A stretch of DNA of 35,921 nucleotides from Syntrophorhabdus sp. (GCA_012719415.1 JAAYAK010000242.1:1-35921); one strand, 5' to 3'; shown: positions 1-8,974, numbered from the stretch's first letter. The notes: generated from the letters alone by a model not told the origin. Numbers and translations are program-made.

Positions 1-211
1 GAGGTATCACCCTGTGGTCACACCACGAATAGCAGCTTGCAAAGCACCCTTTTGTCGGTCCCCGCGGTTGTCGGTCCACGGGAAGGGCACTTCGGCCGCC
101 GACAGTGTGGATCTGTCATCGGCCTCGTGCGAGAGAGATGTGAGGTGAAAGAAAAAGAGAGCTGGTAGACATTAACTGTTGACTTTTATCATAGCAACCG
201 CTTGAACCGTG

Positions 212-1390
212 CTAGAGAGTTAGGAATCCGTCCGGGGCGAGGCTTGTTGCCAGCATGACCATGTTTATGTCGCGGTGTTCCTTCCACACGTCGGTCTTCT
301 GATTGACCGGGTCGAGCCAGAAGGTCTCGATCTTCTCTCCCAGGGGCAGGTACTTCCAGAGGGTCTTCATGAGGATGGCTATGTCCCGGTCCTGTGCAAA
401 GGCCTCCCGGTTCTCTCCGATGAGCGATTCCAGTCTTTCGAGGGCGTTAAACCCGATCGACAACCCCAGTTCCCGGAAGGCAAGACGGAACCGCGCGGGC
501 GCGTGAAGGAAGTTCTCCCGGCCGGGATACCTGAGGCCGGGCAGGGAGGCGTCAAGGATCACCCTCAGTGTATCGGACCCCTCGATGTCGCCCTTCACGA
601 AAAGCTGCGCCACCCGGAATGCGTCGGCCAAAAGGCCCCCGAGGCCGAGAAGGTCATCTGTCTGCCAATCCTTCCCCTCACAGATGCCGGCGAGGTCATC
701 GATCTCGGCCGCGAGGCTGAGGTGTTCCTGCCTGTCAGGGTCCGCCATCCCCGTCGCTTCGAGCTGAATCAAGGTGATGAGGCCGTCCAGCGGGTCGTGG
801 TGCCCCATGGAGGCGACAAGGGGGTAGGAGAGGTCGGTGCTCATCTTCCAGAACATCCGCCTTGTCCGCGTTCCGGGAACGGTGTGGACAAACCCGCGGT
901 GCGCAGCCTTCGCCAGCTCCATGGCCCACCTGTTGTACGTGAATTCGCCGGTGGCGCGGGTGACCAGGTTGAGCGCGTGCATCCACTTCGTGAGGTAATG
1001 GAAGTACTGCCCGTCCCTGTCCCACTCCCCGTTCTCGTCGAGGGGCTCGTCGGGGCCGCGTTCGGCGAGTTTCTTGCCGATCCTCAGGCCCCCCGCCGTC
1101 GGATGGTCTTCACCCTCCGTATCGCCAAGCCCGCTGATCCAGCCCTGCCTCGCGTCGCCCTTGCGGTGCCTGCCGAGTACATGGTGCACCTCGTCCACCA
1201 GCCTCAGCGCAAGATCTCTGTAAGCGACGTCCCCGGTCTCCCGGTAGAGCCCGAGAAGGTTGCAGACCCCATACGCGTCCGTCCACAAATACCGCCTCTG
1301 AGACTCCCCCTTCGTCGTGAGCCCTGTAAGTTCCGCAAACAAATCCATGGTTTCCGCCGCCGCGGCGATCCTCCGTTCCCTTTCCATCAT
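212..1390 (-). CDS. Conserved protein of unknown function, possible alpha/alpha-toroid fold
   Basis: This is a 392-residue protein that I do not recognise by name. It has no signal peptide and no membrane segment. It is rich in aromatic, Asp/Glu and Arg residues (for example RRYLWTDAYGV near residue 32, DGQYFHYLTKWMHALN near 125 and RRMFWKMSTDLSYP near 175). Helical segments with recurring W/Y-rich turns suggest an alpha/alpha-toroid like that of six-hairpin glycosidases. That fold is inference and no catalytic residue can be assigned. Translation starts at an ATGATG pair; GAGGACG lies just upstream as a plausible ribosome-binding site. It is transcribed divergently from the CoA disulfide reductase gene and has no obvious operon partner in the window. 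The long open frame on the opposite strand (275-1507) is a GC-rich shadow. Confidence 0.8.
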   Translation of the reverse strand: MMERERRIAAAAETMDLFAELTGLTTKGESQRRYLWTDAYGVCNLLGLYRETGDVAYRDLALRLVDEVHHVLGRHRKGDARQGWISGLGDTEGEDHPTAGGLRIGKKLAERGPDEPLDENGEWDRDGQYFHYLTKWMHALNLVTRATGEFTYNRWAMELAKAAHRGFVHTVPGTRTRRMFWKMSTDLSYPLVASMGHHDPLDGLITLIQLEATGMADPDRQEHLSLAAEIDDLAGICEGKDWQTDDLLGLGGLLADAFRVAQLFVKGDIEGSDTLRVILDASLPGLRYPGRENFLHAPARFRLAFRELGLSIGFNALERLESLIGENREAFAQDRDIAILMKTLWKYLPLGEKIETFWLDPVNQKTDVWKEHRDINMVMLATSLAPDGFLTL

Positions 1391-1700
1391 CTCGTCCTCT
1401 TATTCGCTGTGATGTCGCCCCTGGGGCAACTAACCAAGACTATACCCCTCGGCCCCTCAAACGTCAATTGCCGGTTCCGGACCATGGGGAACGTCAAGCC
1501 CGGGTAGGTCTTGATCGGGAATGAACCCGTTGATTCACGCAGGCCAACACGCCCATTCAACCGCCATGCTTGCTTTTGAGGTTATGTGGATATATCATGA
1601 ACACTGACGGAACCGGTTTCGAAAGGTGGCCAACGAAAATGTGATCCGCCGGGTCAGGGATGATCAGGAGCCTTGCCCCGGTCACGACAAGGAGGACATC
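1391..1700. other. Divergent intergenic region
   Basis: About 310 bases separate two divergent genes and must hold both promoters. No convincing pair of -35 and -10 boxes with a 16-18 bp spacer was found. The most AT-rich part is around 1567-1600, with TATATC near 1590. An in-frame extension of the downstream gene to a GTG at 1626 is open but has no ribosome-binding site. Confidence 0.4.
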
Positions 1701-3401
1701 ATGGGTAAGACAAAACGGATCGTGGTGATCGGCGGATCGGCTGCCGGTCCCAAGGCTGCGGCACGGGCTCGCAGAATGGATGAGGAGGCGGAGATCGCGA
1801 TCATACAGAAGGACCCCGATCTCTCCATGGCATCCTGTGGATATCCTTATTATGTGGGCGGCTTCTTCGATGACAGGAACATGCTGCTCAGCACGCCCAC
1901 GGGCGTCACCCGGGACCCCAGGTTCTACATCAACGCCAAGGGCATAATCGCGAAGACAGAGACCGAGGCGATCGGCATCGACCGGAAGGCCAGGACCGTG
2001 ACAGTAAGGGACATGAGGTCCGATGAAGTGACAGCGATAGAATACGACAAACTCGTGATCGCGACAGGTTCGATCCCCAGGCTTCCTCCTGTCCCCGGCA
2101 CGGAGCTTTCGGGTATAACCACCCTGCAATCGATGCGTGACGCGGATTATCTCAGAAAGGTGCGGGACGAGGGAAAGATCAAGAAGGCCGTCATCATCGG
2201 CGGGGGCCTGATCGGCATCGAAACGAGCGAGGCCCTCGAGCTTGCCGGAATGGAGATCACCGTGGTGGAACTCCTGCCCCAGCTCCTCACCTTCCTTGAC
2301 TGGGAAATGGCAAAGCTCGTCGAGAACCACGTGAAAAGCAAGAACGCCAACGTGATAACCCGGAACGGCCTCGCAGCCTTCCTGGGCGAGGACGGCAGGC
2401 TCACCGCCGTCAAGCTCAGCAACGGGACGGAGCTTCCCTGCGAGCTCGCCGTCGTGGCAATCGGGGTGAGACCCAACGTGAAGCTTGCCAGAGAGGCGGG
2501 CCTCGAGATCGGGCAGACCGGAGGTATCACGATCGACAAACACATGCGGACCTCCGATCCCGATATCTATGCCGTGGGCGACTGCGTCGAGGTCACGAAC
2601 CTCATCACCGGCAAGAAGGTCCTCGCCCCCTATGGCGACCTTGCAAACCTGCAGGGACGGGTGGCGGGGGAGAACGCGATACTCGGCGACCACGCGACCT
2701 TCCCGGGGACGATCCAGACCGGCATCTGCAAGGTCTTCGATTACACGGCAGGTTCAACAGGCCTGTCGGAAAGGGCGGCCCGGGAATCGGGTTTCAACGA
2801 GATCGAGACCGCCATCAACGCAAGTCCCGACAAGCCGGGTTTCATGGAAGGAAAGATACTCGTCACAAAGGTCGTTGTCGACAAGCCTTCGGGCAGGATC
2901 CTCGGCGCGCAGTGCGTCGGCCTGGGCGACGTGAGCAAACAGGTCGCCCAGTGGGCGATGGCGATCAAGGGCGGGCTGACGGTGGAAGACATGGTCAACG
3001 CCGATCTGCCCTACGCGCCGCCTTTCTCCCTCGCCATAGACCATGGGATCGCGGCGGCACACATCGTCCAGAACAAACTGCGGGGCTTCATGAAGGGGAT
3101 ATCATGCGCCGAGGTAAAAGAAAAGATCGACAGGAAGGAAAAGGTCTTCTTCCTCGACACGCGTGGCCCCGATGAGTACGAACAAATGCGGCTCGGCATA
3201 GGAGAGACGCTGATACCGATCGGGATGTTGAGAAAACGTCTCGACGAGATACCCCAGGACAGGGACTCCGAGATCGTCTGCTACTGCAAGATATCCCTGC
3301 GCGGCTACGAGGCGGCCCGCCTCCTGGAGGCACGCGGCTGGAAGAACGTGAAGGTCATGGAAGGCGGGATCATGGCCTGGCCTTTCCCCCGGGAAAAGTA
3401 G
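1701..3401 (+). CDS. CoA-disulfide reductase / NAD(P)H oxidase-like flavoprotein with C-terminal rhodanese domain
   Basis: The 566-residue protein is a pyridine-nucleotide disulfide oxidoreductase of the CoADR/NADH-oxidase/persulfide-reductase group fused to a rhodanese. The N-terminal FAD-binding motif is IVVIGGSAAG (7-16). The single redox cysteine is Cys46 in SMASCGYPYYVGG, typical of enzymes using CoA-SH or CoA-persulfide. A second dinucleotide motif (VIIGGGLIGIE) lies near 164 and the FAD-contacting IYAVGDC near 290. The rhodanese domain occupies about 470-566, with active-site Cys529 in CKISLR. Family knowledge suggests NAD(P)H-dependent reduction of CoA disulfide, persulfide or polysulfide, with the rhodanese passing sulfane sulfur; the exact substrate is not visible. 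The ATG at 1701 was chosen because AAGGAGG sits just before it; a longer frame from GTG 1626 lacks such a site. The gene stands alone and converges with the dnaJ-like gene 7 bases downstream. Confidence 0.93.
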   Translation: MGKTKRIVVIGGSAAGPKAAARARRMDEEAEIAIIQKDPDLSMASCGYPYYVGGFFDDRNMLLSTPTGVTRDPRFYINAKGIIAKTETEAIGIDRKARTVTVRDMRSDEVTAIEYDKLVIATGSIPRLPPVPGTELSGITTLQSMRDADYLRKVRDEGKIKKAVIIGGGLIGIETSEALELAGMEITVVELLPQLLTFLDWEMAKLVENHVKSKNANVITRNGLAAFLGEDGRLTAVKLSNGTELPCELAVVAIGVRPNVKLAREAGLEIGQTGGITIDKHMRTSDPDIYAVGDCVEVTNLITGKKVLAPYGDLANLQGRVAGENAILGDHATFPGTIQTGICKVFDYTAGSTGLSERAARESGFNEIETAINASPDKPGFMEGKILVTKVVVDKPSGRILGAQCVGLGDVSKQVAQWAMAIKGGLTVEDMVNADLPYAPPFSLAIDHGIAAAHIVQNKLRGFMKGISCAEVKEKIDRKEKVFFLDTRGPDEYEQMRLGIGETLIPIGMLRKRLDEIPQDRDSEIVCYCKISLRGYEAARLLEARGWKNVKVMEGGIMAWPFPREK

Positions 3402-3408
3402 AACGCGG

Positions 3409-4215
3409 TCAATCCGCCTTCTCTTTGAGGAGACTCCTGATCTTCTGGAAGAAGGGCTTCGAGATCTCCACGTGCAGGTAGAGGTCTCCGGGCGCCGCGA
3501 AGGGTCCACCCGGTGATCCCACTCCTTTGAGACGGATCATCTGCCCGGGGGAGACACCGGGAGGAACGGTGATGAGGATGCTCCGCGAGCTTCCTTTGTC
3601 CGTGTAGGGCACCTTGCCCCCGTTCTTCGCCTGCTCCGGGGTGAGCCTCAGGGAGTCGTGCCGGTCACCTCCGTTGTCGGACCCGATCCCGGTCATCTTC
3701 TTCAGGGCATATCCCGCCAGCTTTCCCAGGATGCGGGAGCCGATGCCCGGTTTGGCGCCGGACCGGAAGGCACCCTGGCCCATGCGGCCGGTAAATATGA
3801 AACCTTTACCGAAAACACCGCCGTTCCTGAACTCGAAGGTCCGGTAGCCGGAGCCGTAGACCTCCCTGAATATGTCTTCGAATCCCCTGAAACCGAAGGA
3901 GCGGGAGATCTCCTCGAATATCTGATCGATGTCGGACCCGCGGAAGATATCGTTCTCCGAGTAACCCTCGCGGAACCTGTCGTAGGCGGAGGTGCCGCAA
4001 CTTTGCCTCAGGCTGTCATACCGCTGTCTCTTCACCGGGTCGGACAGAACGGCATATGCTTCGTTTATGCTCTTCATCCGATCCACGGCGCCGGGATCCG
4101 ACCCGTTCCTGTCCGGGTGATACTGGAACGCGAGCCTCCGGTACGCCTCCTTGACCTGCCTGTCCGTGGCCTCGACGCTTATCTCGAGAACCTCGTAATA
4201 GTCTTTTCCGTCCAT
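3409..4215 (-). CDS. DnaJ-domain co-chaperone without zinc finger
   Basis: A 268-residue J-domain protein. The J domain spans about residues 4-68, with the invariant HPD at 33-35 that stimulates Hsp70 (DnaK) ATPase. A Gly/Phe-rich segment follows (about 75-170, repeated FRGF, FGF and GFIF patterns). The C-terminal part (about 190-258) resembles one DnaJ substrate-binding beta domain (ILITVPPGVSPGQMIRLKGVG and GDLYLHVEI). The four CxxCxGxG zinc-binding repeats of classical DnaJ are absent, so this is a CbpA-like or shorter type rather than DnaJ itself. It is also shorter than CbpA (about 300 residues) and seems to carry only one beta domain. It is the last of four minus-strand genes between 6531 and 3409. 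The partner Hsp70 is not in the window. Confidence 0.9.
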   Translation of the reverse strand: MDGKDYYEVLEISVEATDRQVKEAYRRLAFQYHPDRNGSDPGAVDRMKSINEAYAVLSDPVKRQRYDSLRQSCGTSAYDRFREGYSENDIFRGSDIDQIFEEISRSFGFRGFEDIFREVYGSGYRTFEFRNGGVFGKGFIFTGRMGQGAFRSGAKPGIGSRILGKLAGYALKKMTGIGSDNGGDRHDSLRLTPEQAKNGGKVPYTDKGSSRSILITVPPGVSPGQMIRLKGVGSPGGPFAAPGDLYLHVEISKPFFQKIRSLLKEKAD

Positions 4216-4305
4216 ATTCCTTCCGTCTCAAGGGTGTCCCCGCCATGCCTCGATCGGGGCCTCTCGGGCGGGCACCGTTTCCGCGTGTTCGATCGGAACA
4301 CCCTG

Positions 4306-4692
4306 CTATTCTTCTCTTGTTATCGTGATCTCGCCCTGCTCATCGCACTGGTCCACCATGAGCACAGCGCGAAGCGCGAGGGGCGAGAGCCCTTCAACCA
4401 CCTCGTCATCGGTGTTGAGTCCGCAGGCCCCGCTCGGGGCCACCACCTGGTGGTGGACCTTATTATCCCCGCTCTCCACGTAGAGGATGCCCCTCTGCCC
4501 GGCAATGCCGATGTTGCTCTCAAGCGTGTGGGAGGTCCGGGTAAGCAGAAATTCCCTGCCGTCCTGATCGACCCTGTATGTGTTCACCCTTCCCGGCGCG
4601 TTGCCCGTCAGGGTGCTCGAACCCACTCTCCTGATCCTTATTTCCATGCGAGATTTGTCCTGATCGAAGACCTTCACGAATGGCAACGCCAC
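4306..4692 (-). CDS. Small protein of unknown function
   Basis: An unrecognised 128-residue soluble protein (113 if the internal ATG is used). It is beta-rich by eye, with alternating hydrophobic segments (MEIRIRRVGSS, EFLLTRTSHT, ILYVESGDNK, VLMVDQCDEQGEITI), and has no signal peptide or membrane segment. The long form starts at GTG 4692, where no good ribosome-binding site is seen. The ATG at 4647 has AGGAC nine bases upstream and is an equally plausible start. The gene follows the small zinc-ribbon gene by 13 bases, so the two are probably co-transcribed, with the dnaJ-like gene further downstream. Two cysteines (in GACGL and DQCDE) do not form a metal-site pattern. Confidence 0.6.
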   Translation of the reverse strand: MALPFVKVFDQDKSRMEIRIRRVGSSTLTGNAPGRVNTYRVDQDGREFLLTRTSHTLESNIGIAGQRGILYVESGDNKVHHQVVAPSGACGLNTDDEVVEGLSPLALRAVLMVDQCDEQGEITITREE

Positions 4693-4705
4693 CCTTTTTC
4701 TACTT

Positions 4706-4876
4706 TCAGGTCGGCACGGCCTCTTTCTTGCGCATGATCCATTGCGGCAACGGACGGGCCTGCCTTATCGTCACATTCCCGCCTTCGCAGCCCGGGCACC
4801 TCGGCTCCCTCTTCTCCTCTTCATCCACCCGGAAGGCGCGGCCGCAGTCCTTACATTCGTACTCGATGCCAAACAT
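4706..4876 (-). CDS. 56-residue zinc-ribbon protein
   Basis: A short gene read directly from the sequence. The product begins MFGIEYECKDCGRAF and carries a second cysteine pair in RCPGC, giving CxxC-x15-CxxC, a classic single zinc ribbon. The fold resembles the N-terminal ribbon of FmdB-like or rubredoxin-like small proteins. A basic C-terminal tail (IMRKKEAVPT) follows. The start is well supported: GGAGGTGA lies 6 bases before the ATG. The gene lies 13 bases upstream of the unknown gene ending at 4306, and the two are probably one transcript. The target (nucleic acid or protein) is unknown. Confidence 0.85.
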   Translation of the reverse strand: MFGIEYECKDCGRAFRVDEEEKREPRCPGCEGGNVTIRQARPLPQWIMRKKEAVPT

Positions 4877-4971
4877 CCTGTGTCACCTCCATAAAGCGGA
4901 GCTTATGTGAGTATAGTACTTCCGCGGCCCTTTTTCCACACCCCCTGTCTTCCCCCGGGAAGGCACCATCC

Positions 4972-6531
4972 CTACAGGAACTCCCTCAGCGCGTGGACTA
5001 TGTCATGGATAGCGTCCTCGGTGTTGATGCGAAGGGTGCGGTAGCTCGGAAGCTCTTCCGGGTCCTCAAGGTGTTCGAGCTGGTGCTCGAGAACGGCGAT
5101 GTCCGCGTCGGAAACATCCGTACCCGCCTCCATCCTCTTTCTGATCCTGTCCTTCAGGACGGTCTCACCGGCGAAGCAGTGGATAAAGAAGGGGTTCAGG
5201 CCCTCGGCGATGCAGGTTTCGTGGAAATCCTGTCTCTGCTCCGCCTTGAGGTAGGTCGCGTCAACGATCACCTTCCTGCCCATCCTCGCGCACTCCACCG
5301 CCCGCTCGAGCATCAGGCAATAGATCCGGTTCGTGAGCTCGGAGGTGTAGATCCCCTCTCCGAAGGAGCTGTACGCGTGCCTGCCTCTTCCGACACCCGT
5401 TATCTCCTTCCTCATCTCGTCGGACCGGAGGATCACCGCGTTAGGCGAGAAATCCCTCGCGATCGTCGATTTACCCGATCCCGACAGGCCCATGAAGACG
5501 ATGGGATTGAAGGGCTTCTTGAAATGACTGATATAGTGGCCGGCAAGGCCGAAGTAGTCCCGGGCCCTGGCCACCGCCCTCTCCCTTTCCGACGCGTCCT
5601 CCACTCCCCTCGCGGCAAACCCCTCCACCTTCCCCCGGACGACAGCGCGATAGACCTTGTAGAACCTGAGCAATTCCTCATCGAGGGCCTTCGGCAGGCG
5701 GGCAAAGTAGGCCTTGTGGAGCCTGGCGGAGAGGTCGAACCTCCCCCGGTATTCGAGGTCCATGAAGAGAAAGGCTATGTCCTCGAGGATGTCTATCGTC
5801 CGGAAACCCCTGTTGAACTCGATGCAGTCGAATATGACCGGAGGGTGTTCAAGACAAACATGCTGGCAGTGAAGGTCCCCGTGGCCGTCCCGGATAAACC
5901 CGTTCTTCTTTCTTTCGGTGAACCGTGCCCTGTGGCCGGTTATGAACGTCCTCGTATATCTCTCGATCGACGCAAGGGTCTTTCTGCCAACGGTCAGCGC
6001 CGTGTAGGGCCGTATCTGCTCGAAATTCTCCTCCGTGGCGGCGATCACGGATTCGACACCCCCGAACCTCGCGCCCCTGTATGGAACGATACCCTCGTGG
6101 AACCCGGCGAGGGTCCTGCCCACGTCCTCCAGCGAACCATACAGGGGCCTTCCTTCACCGATCAGCTTGAAAAGCAGCCTGTCGAGGGGAATACGCTTCA
6201 TTTTCACCGCGTACTCCACCGGCCGTCCATCTCCCTCTGAAGCAAAGCTGAATCCGCCCCCGCTCCTGTACAGGGGTACCACGCCGAGGTAGATGCCTTT
6301 TGCCAGACGGGAGTTTAGAAGCACCTCCTGCTCGCAAAAAAAGTGCCGTTTTCTCAACGTTGAAAAATCCAGAAAACCGAAATTCACCGGCTTCTTGACC
6401 TTGTAAACGAACCTGTCCCCGACGAAAACATGGGATATGTGTGTTTCCAGGTGAGAGACGGCACGCGTCCTCTCGGGATAGTTTCGGGAATCGAGGAGAA
6501 AATCTATGAGTGCCCGTTCTGTTCCTGCCAT
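4972..6531 (-). CDS. Two-domain kinase-like protein: aminoglycoside-phosphotransferase fold plus P-loop kinase
   Basis: A 519-residue fusion of an N-terminal APH/choline-kinase-like domain and a C-terminal P-loop kinase of the gluconate-kinase/Zeta-toxin-like class (the COG2187 + COG0645 arrangement). The APH-type catalytic loop HGDLH is at 217-221 and the metal-binding Asp is in IFDCIEFN near 235. The second domain starts near 340 with Walker A GLSGSGKST at 348-356, and VIVDATYLK is the Walker B-like strand. Proteins of this architecture are widespread but uncharacterised; small-molecule phosphorylation is inference. The start was placed at ATG 6531 (MAGTERALIDFLL), preceded by GGTGGA. An open extension to 6648 encodes a Cys/Pro-rich stretch without family resemblance and intrudes into the upstream gene's promoter region. 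Antibiotic resistance should not be assumed. Confidence 0.9.
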   Translation of the reverse strand: MAGTERALIDFLLDSRNYPERTRAVSHLETHISHVFVGDRFVYKVKKPVNFGFLDFSTLRKRHFFCEQEVLLNSRLAKGIYLGVVPLYRSGGGFSFASEGDGRPVEYAVKMKRIPLDRLLFKLIGEGRPLYGSLEDVGRTLAGFHEGIVPYRGARFGGVESVIAATEENFEQIRPYTALTVGRKTLASIERYTRTFITGHRARFTERKKNGFIRDGHGDLHCQHVCLEHPPVIFDCIEFNRGFRTIDILEDIAFLFMDLEYRGRFDLSARLHKAYFARLPKALDEELLRFYKVYRAVVRGKVEGFAARGVEDASERERAVARARDYFGLAGHYISHFKKPFNPIVFMGLSGSGKSTIARDFSPNAVILRSDEMRKEITGVGRGRHAYSSFGEGIYTSELTNRIYCLMLERAVECARMGRKVIVDATYLKAEQRQDFHETCIAEGLNPFFIHCFAGETVLKDRIRKRMEAGTDVSDADIAVLEHQLEHLEDPEELPSYRTLRINTEDAIHDIVHALREFL

Positions 6532-6660
6532 GTGAAGTCCACCGCTACGTTCTATGTTATTCCCTGTCTCTACGGAAAGCAAGGCATGCTTTCCGCGCGA
6601 GAGTGCGCAGGAGACAGGGTCCGCCAGTTCCGGGGGGACTTCCGGCATTACGGGATTGTC

Positions 6661-6689
6661 TTGACACGACAGATCGTTGTCACTACACT
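6661..6689 (+). promoter_or_regulatory. Sigma70-like promoter of the hydroxyacid dehydrogenase operon
   Basis: TTGACA at 6661-6666 and TACACT at 6684-6689 are separated by exactly 17 bases and lie about 45 bases before the start codon of the dehydrogenase. The -35 is perfect and the -10 matches four of six positions. Confidence 0.7.
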
Positions 6690-6731
6690 CTCTCTCACAA
6701 GAATACTTCCCAAAAAGGAGGAGCTCCCGGA

Positions 6732-7670
6732 ATGAGCATCCGCATCCTCAGCACGTCACTCCTCATAGGTCGACATGTCGAAAACCTCGGCCGCGACTTT
6801 CCTGAATTGCGAATTGCTCCTTACCGCTCCGCCGCCTGGACGGAGGCGCTCCCCGGAGCGCAGGCGCTTGTCGTCCTCCTGTCCGAACCCCTGACGGAGA
6901 TTGACCTGAAACCCTGCGGGAACCTCAAGGTCATCGGCACATATTCCGTGGGCACGAACCACCTTCCCCGGGACCATTGCGAAGCACGGGGCATCCACGT
7001 CGTGAACACGCCGGGCGTGTTGACGGATGCAACGGCCGACCTGGCGCTGACGCTCCTTATGGCACTCACCCGGCGGGTGCGTGAAGGCGAGGCGCTCGTG
7101 CGGTCCGGGGAGTGGAAAGGTTGGGCCCCCGATCTTCTCCTGGGATCGGGCCTCGCGGGGAAGACCTGCGGGATCCTCGGCTCCGGCCCCATCGGCCGTG
7201 CCTTCGGCAGGCGCGTCCGGGCCATCGGCATGGAGGTCGTCTTCTGGGACCGCGAAGGCACCGGCGAGCCGGTGGACCTCGGGGCAGAGACGGCCCGGCG
7301 CCTGCCGCTCGATGACCTGCTGCGTTCGAGCAACGTGCTGTCCCTGCATTGTCCGCTGACGGACCGGACACGCGGGCTCCTCAGCCGCCAGAAGCTGGCG
7401 CTCCTCCCCGAAGGGGCCTTCATCATCAACACGGCGCGCGGCGGGATCATGGATGAGAAGGCAGCGATCGAATTGCTCCATGGCAGTAAGATCGGCGGCG
7501 TGGGCCTCGACGTCTACGAGAACGAGCCGGACATAGATGACGAGTGGCGCGGGGCACCGCGGACGGTCCTCCTTCCCCACCTTGGTTCAGCGACAAGGGA
7601 AACGAGGGAAGAGATGTCCAGGCTTCTCTGCGACGGGATCAGGAACGTCCTGAAGAGCTCAGGCACGTGA
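6732..7670 (+). CDS. D-2-hydroxyacid dehydrogenase, NAD(P)-dependent
   Basis: A 312-residue enzyme of the D-isomer-specific 2-hydroxyacid dehydrogenase family (glyoxylate/phosphoglycerate dehydrogenase-like). It interconverts a 2-keto acid and a D-2-hydroxy acid using NAD(P)H; the substrate cannot be told from sequence. The Rossmann motif GSGPIG is at 150-155. The catalytic triad is visible: Arg236 in NTARGGI, Glu265 in VYENEPD and His283 in LLPHLGSAT. No ACT domain follows, which argues against full-length SerA. The start at ATG 6732 follows AGGAGGAGC; the frame is open further upstream (to 6510) but that part reads as antisense of the neighbouring gene. The stop codon overlaps the start of the next gene (TGATG), so the two are translationally coupled. 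Confidence 0.93.
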   Translation: MSIRILSTSLLIGRHVENLGRDFPELRIAPYRSAAWTEALPGAQALVVLLSEPLTEIDLKPCGNLKVIGTYSVGTNHLPRDHCEARGIHVVNTPGVLTDATADLALTLLMALTRRVREGEALVRSGEWKGWAPDLLLGSGLAGKTCGILGSGPIGRAFGRRVRAIGMEVVFWDREGTGEPVDLGAETARRLPLDDLLRSSNVLSLHCPLTDRTRGLLSRQKLALLPEGAFIINTARGGIMDEKAAIELLHGSKIGGVGLDVYENEPDIDDEWRGAPRTVLLPHLGSATRETREEMSRLLCDGIRNVLKSSGT

Positions 7671-8374
7671 TGGTCAATCCCGGTGCCGCACGGCTCATCC
7701 TCATGCCCGGCCTCGACGGCACGGGGGTATGTTTCGGGCCGCTCACCCGGGCACTGCCGCCGGATGTCCCGCGAACCGTCATAACCTATCCCGATGATGA
7801 GGGCCTCTCCCTCAAAGACCACGCCGACTTCGTCGCCGCCCGGCTTACCGGTGAAAACACCGTCCTTGTTGCCGAATCGTTCTCCGGTCTCGTCGCGCTG
7901 ACTCTGCTGCACGAGAGACCCGCCCGCGTCAAAGGGGTCATCTTCAGTGCCACTTTCGCGGAACCTCTTCATCCCTTCCTGATCCGTACCGCCGCCTCGA
8001 TCCCCGGGGCACCATTCCTGGCAAAAAGATTGCCCGCGTGGCTTCTCAACGTCTTCTTCTTTCACTCCTATGCCGACAGGACCCTGGAAAACATGCTGCG
8101 CGAATCCCTGCTGCAGATGGGACCCGCGGGGCTCAGGCAACGGGCGAGGCTTATCGCTGCCGGATACCCGTCCCCCGATGACCGCTTCGCCGTCCCCTGT
8201 CTTTACCTTCAGGCGACACAGGACCGGGTGGTCCCCGCCAGTGCGGCCGACTGGTTCAGGTCCCGCTTTGCCTCTTTCGAGCTTGTGAGACTCGACGCGC
8301 CGCACTGCCTGCTGCAGACAAGACCGGCGGAATCCGCGGAGGCGATCATGGCGTTCGCAAGAGGGTTACCATAA
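7670..8374 (+). CDS. Alpha/beta-hydrolase family protein
   Basis: A 234-residue soluble alpha/beta hydrolase. The nucleophile elbow is AESFSG with Ser70, replacing the usual first Gly of GxSxG by Ala. The acid is probably Asp185 (TQDRVVP) and the catalytic His is His212 (DAPHCLL). An N-terminal LILMPGLDGTG segment near 9-19 resembles the oxyanion-hole strand of esterases and thioesterases. The substrate is unknown. The ATG shares bases with the dehydrogenase stop codon (TGATG), which fixes the start and implies a two-gene operon. A longer frame from 7544 lies inside the dehydrogenase gene and is not used. The gene converges with the PNPOx-like gene 25 bases further on. Confidence 0.88.
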   Translation: MVNPGAARLILMPGLDGTGVCFGPLTRALPPDVPRTVITYPDDEGLSLKDHADFVAARLTGENTVLVAESFSGLVALTLLHERPARVKGVIFSATFAEPLHPFLIRTAASIPGAPFLAKRLPAWLLNVFFFHSYADRTLENMLRESLLQMGPAGLRQRARLIAAGYPSPDDRFAVPCLYLQATQDRVVPASAADWFRSRFASFELVRLDAPHCLLQTRPAESAEAIMAFARGLP

Positions 8375-8399
8375 GGAGAGAGCCGGCGGGCCAATCGCC

Positions 8400-8837
8400 T
8401 CACGCGGGAAAATCTACCCATGGCCCGGGGTTGACGTTGTTCTCCCAGGACCAGAGATTGAATCGTCCCGAGGATATCCTGAAGACCAGGATAGTAGGGG
8501 AATCGGGGGTTCCCGTGCCTATCTGCTTCAACCAGTCGAACGTCTCATAAAGCCTCGCGCGAATGTTCATGTCCTCCACGAGTTCCATCCTGCCGGCGAT
8601 CCGAAGCACCGTGCCGATATCGGGAGGCATGCCCGGCTGGTGAAAAGCGATCTCGACATTCGGGTTTGCCAGAAGCTGTGACGCAAGAGGCTTGACCGCG
8701 GAGGTGTAGAAATAGATCCCGCTCGAGTCCGCGAGCCACACGGTCATGGGACGCACGTGCGGCCTCTCACCCTCCACCGTTGCAAGGAAACCGTCAGGGA
8801 TCCTTGCAATGTATCGAAGACAATCCTCAAAGGTCAT
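8400..8837 (-). CDS. Pyridoxamine 5'-phosphate oxidase-like FMN-binding protein
   Basis: A 145-residue single-domain split-barrel protein of the PNPOx-like superfamily. Family features are the N-terminal helix followed by GFLATVEGERPHVRPMTVW (about 17-35), the strand IYFYTSAVKPLASQL with Lys at the FMN-phosphate position, VEIAFHQ, and a C-terminal FRISSGRFNLWSWENN. Members bind flavin or related cofactors and act as small oxidoreductases or general stress proteins; the substrate here is unknown. GAGGG precedes the ATG at 8837. It converges with the alpha/beta hydrolase gene and appears monocistronic. Confidence 0.85.
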   Translation of the reverse strand: MTFEDCLRYIARIPDGFLATVEGERPHVRPMTVWLADSSGIYFYTSAVKPLASQLLANPNVEIAFHQPGMPPDIGTVLRIAGRMELVEDMNIRARLYETFDWLKQIGTGTPDSPTILVFRISSGRFNLWSWENNVNPGPWVDFPA

Positions 8838-8974
8838 GGCCAGCCCTCCCGCATCATTATCATCCCCACATCTGCGGGGACTCTGTCAAGTTGTTTCCCG
8901 GGAGCGGACGGACCCGGGTTGCACTGAAACCCGGATCTCCGGCAGAAGGGATTCGTTTTTGAAAAGGGCCTCCC

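Noticed and set aside
275-1507. 410-residue open frame on the + strand opposite the 392-residue gene
   Set aside because: It is the GC-rich antisense frame of a gene with better start signals and composition; Pro/Val/Gly-rich text without domain character.
4972-6531. Aminoglycoside resistance determinant
   Set aside because: Only the APH-like fold is present; this fusion with a P-loop kinase is a common chromosomal protein of unknown role.
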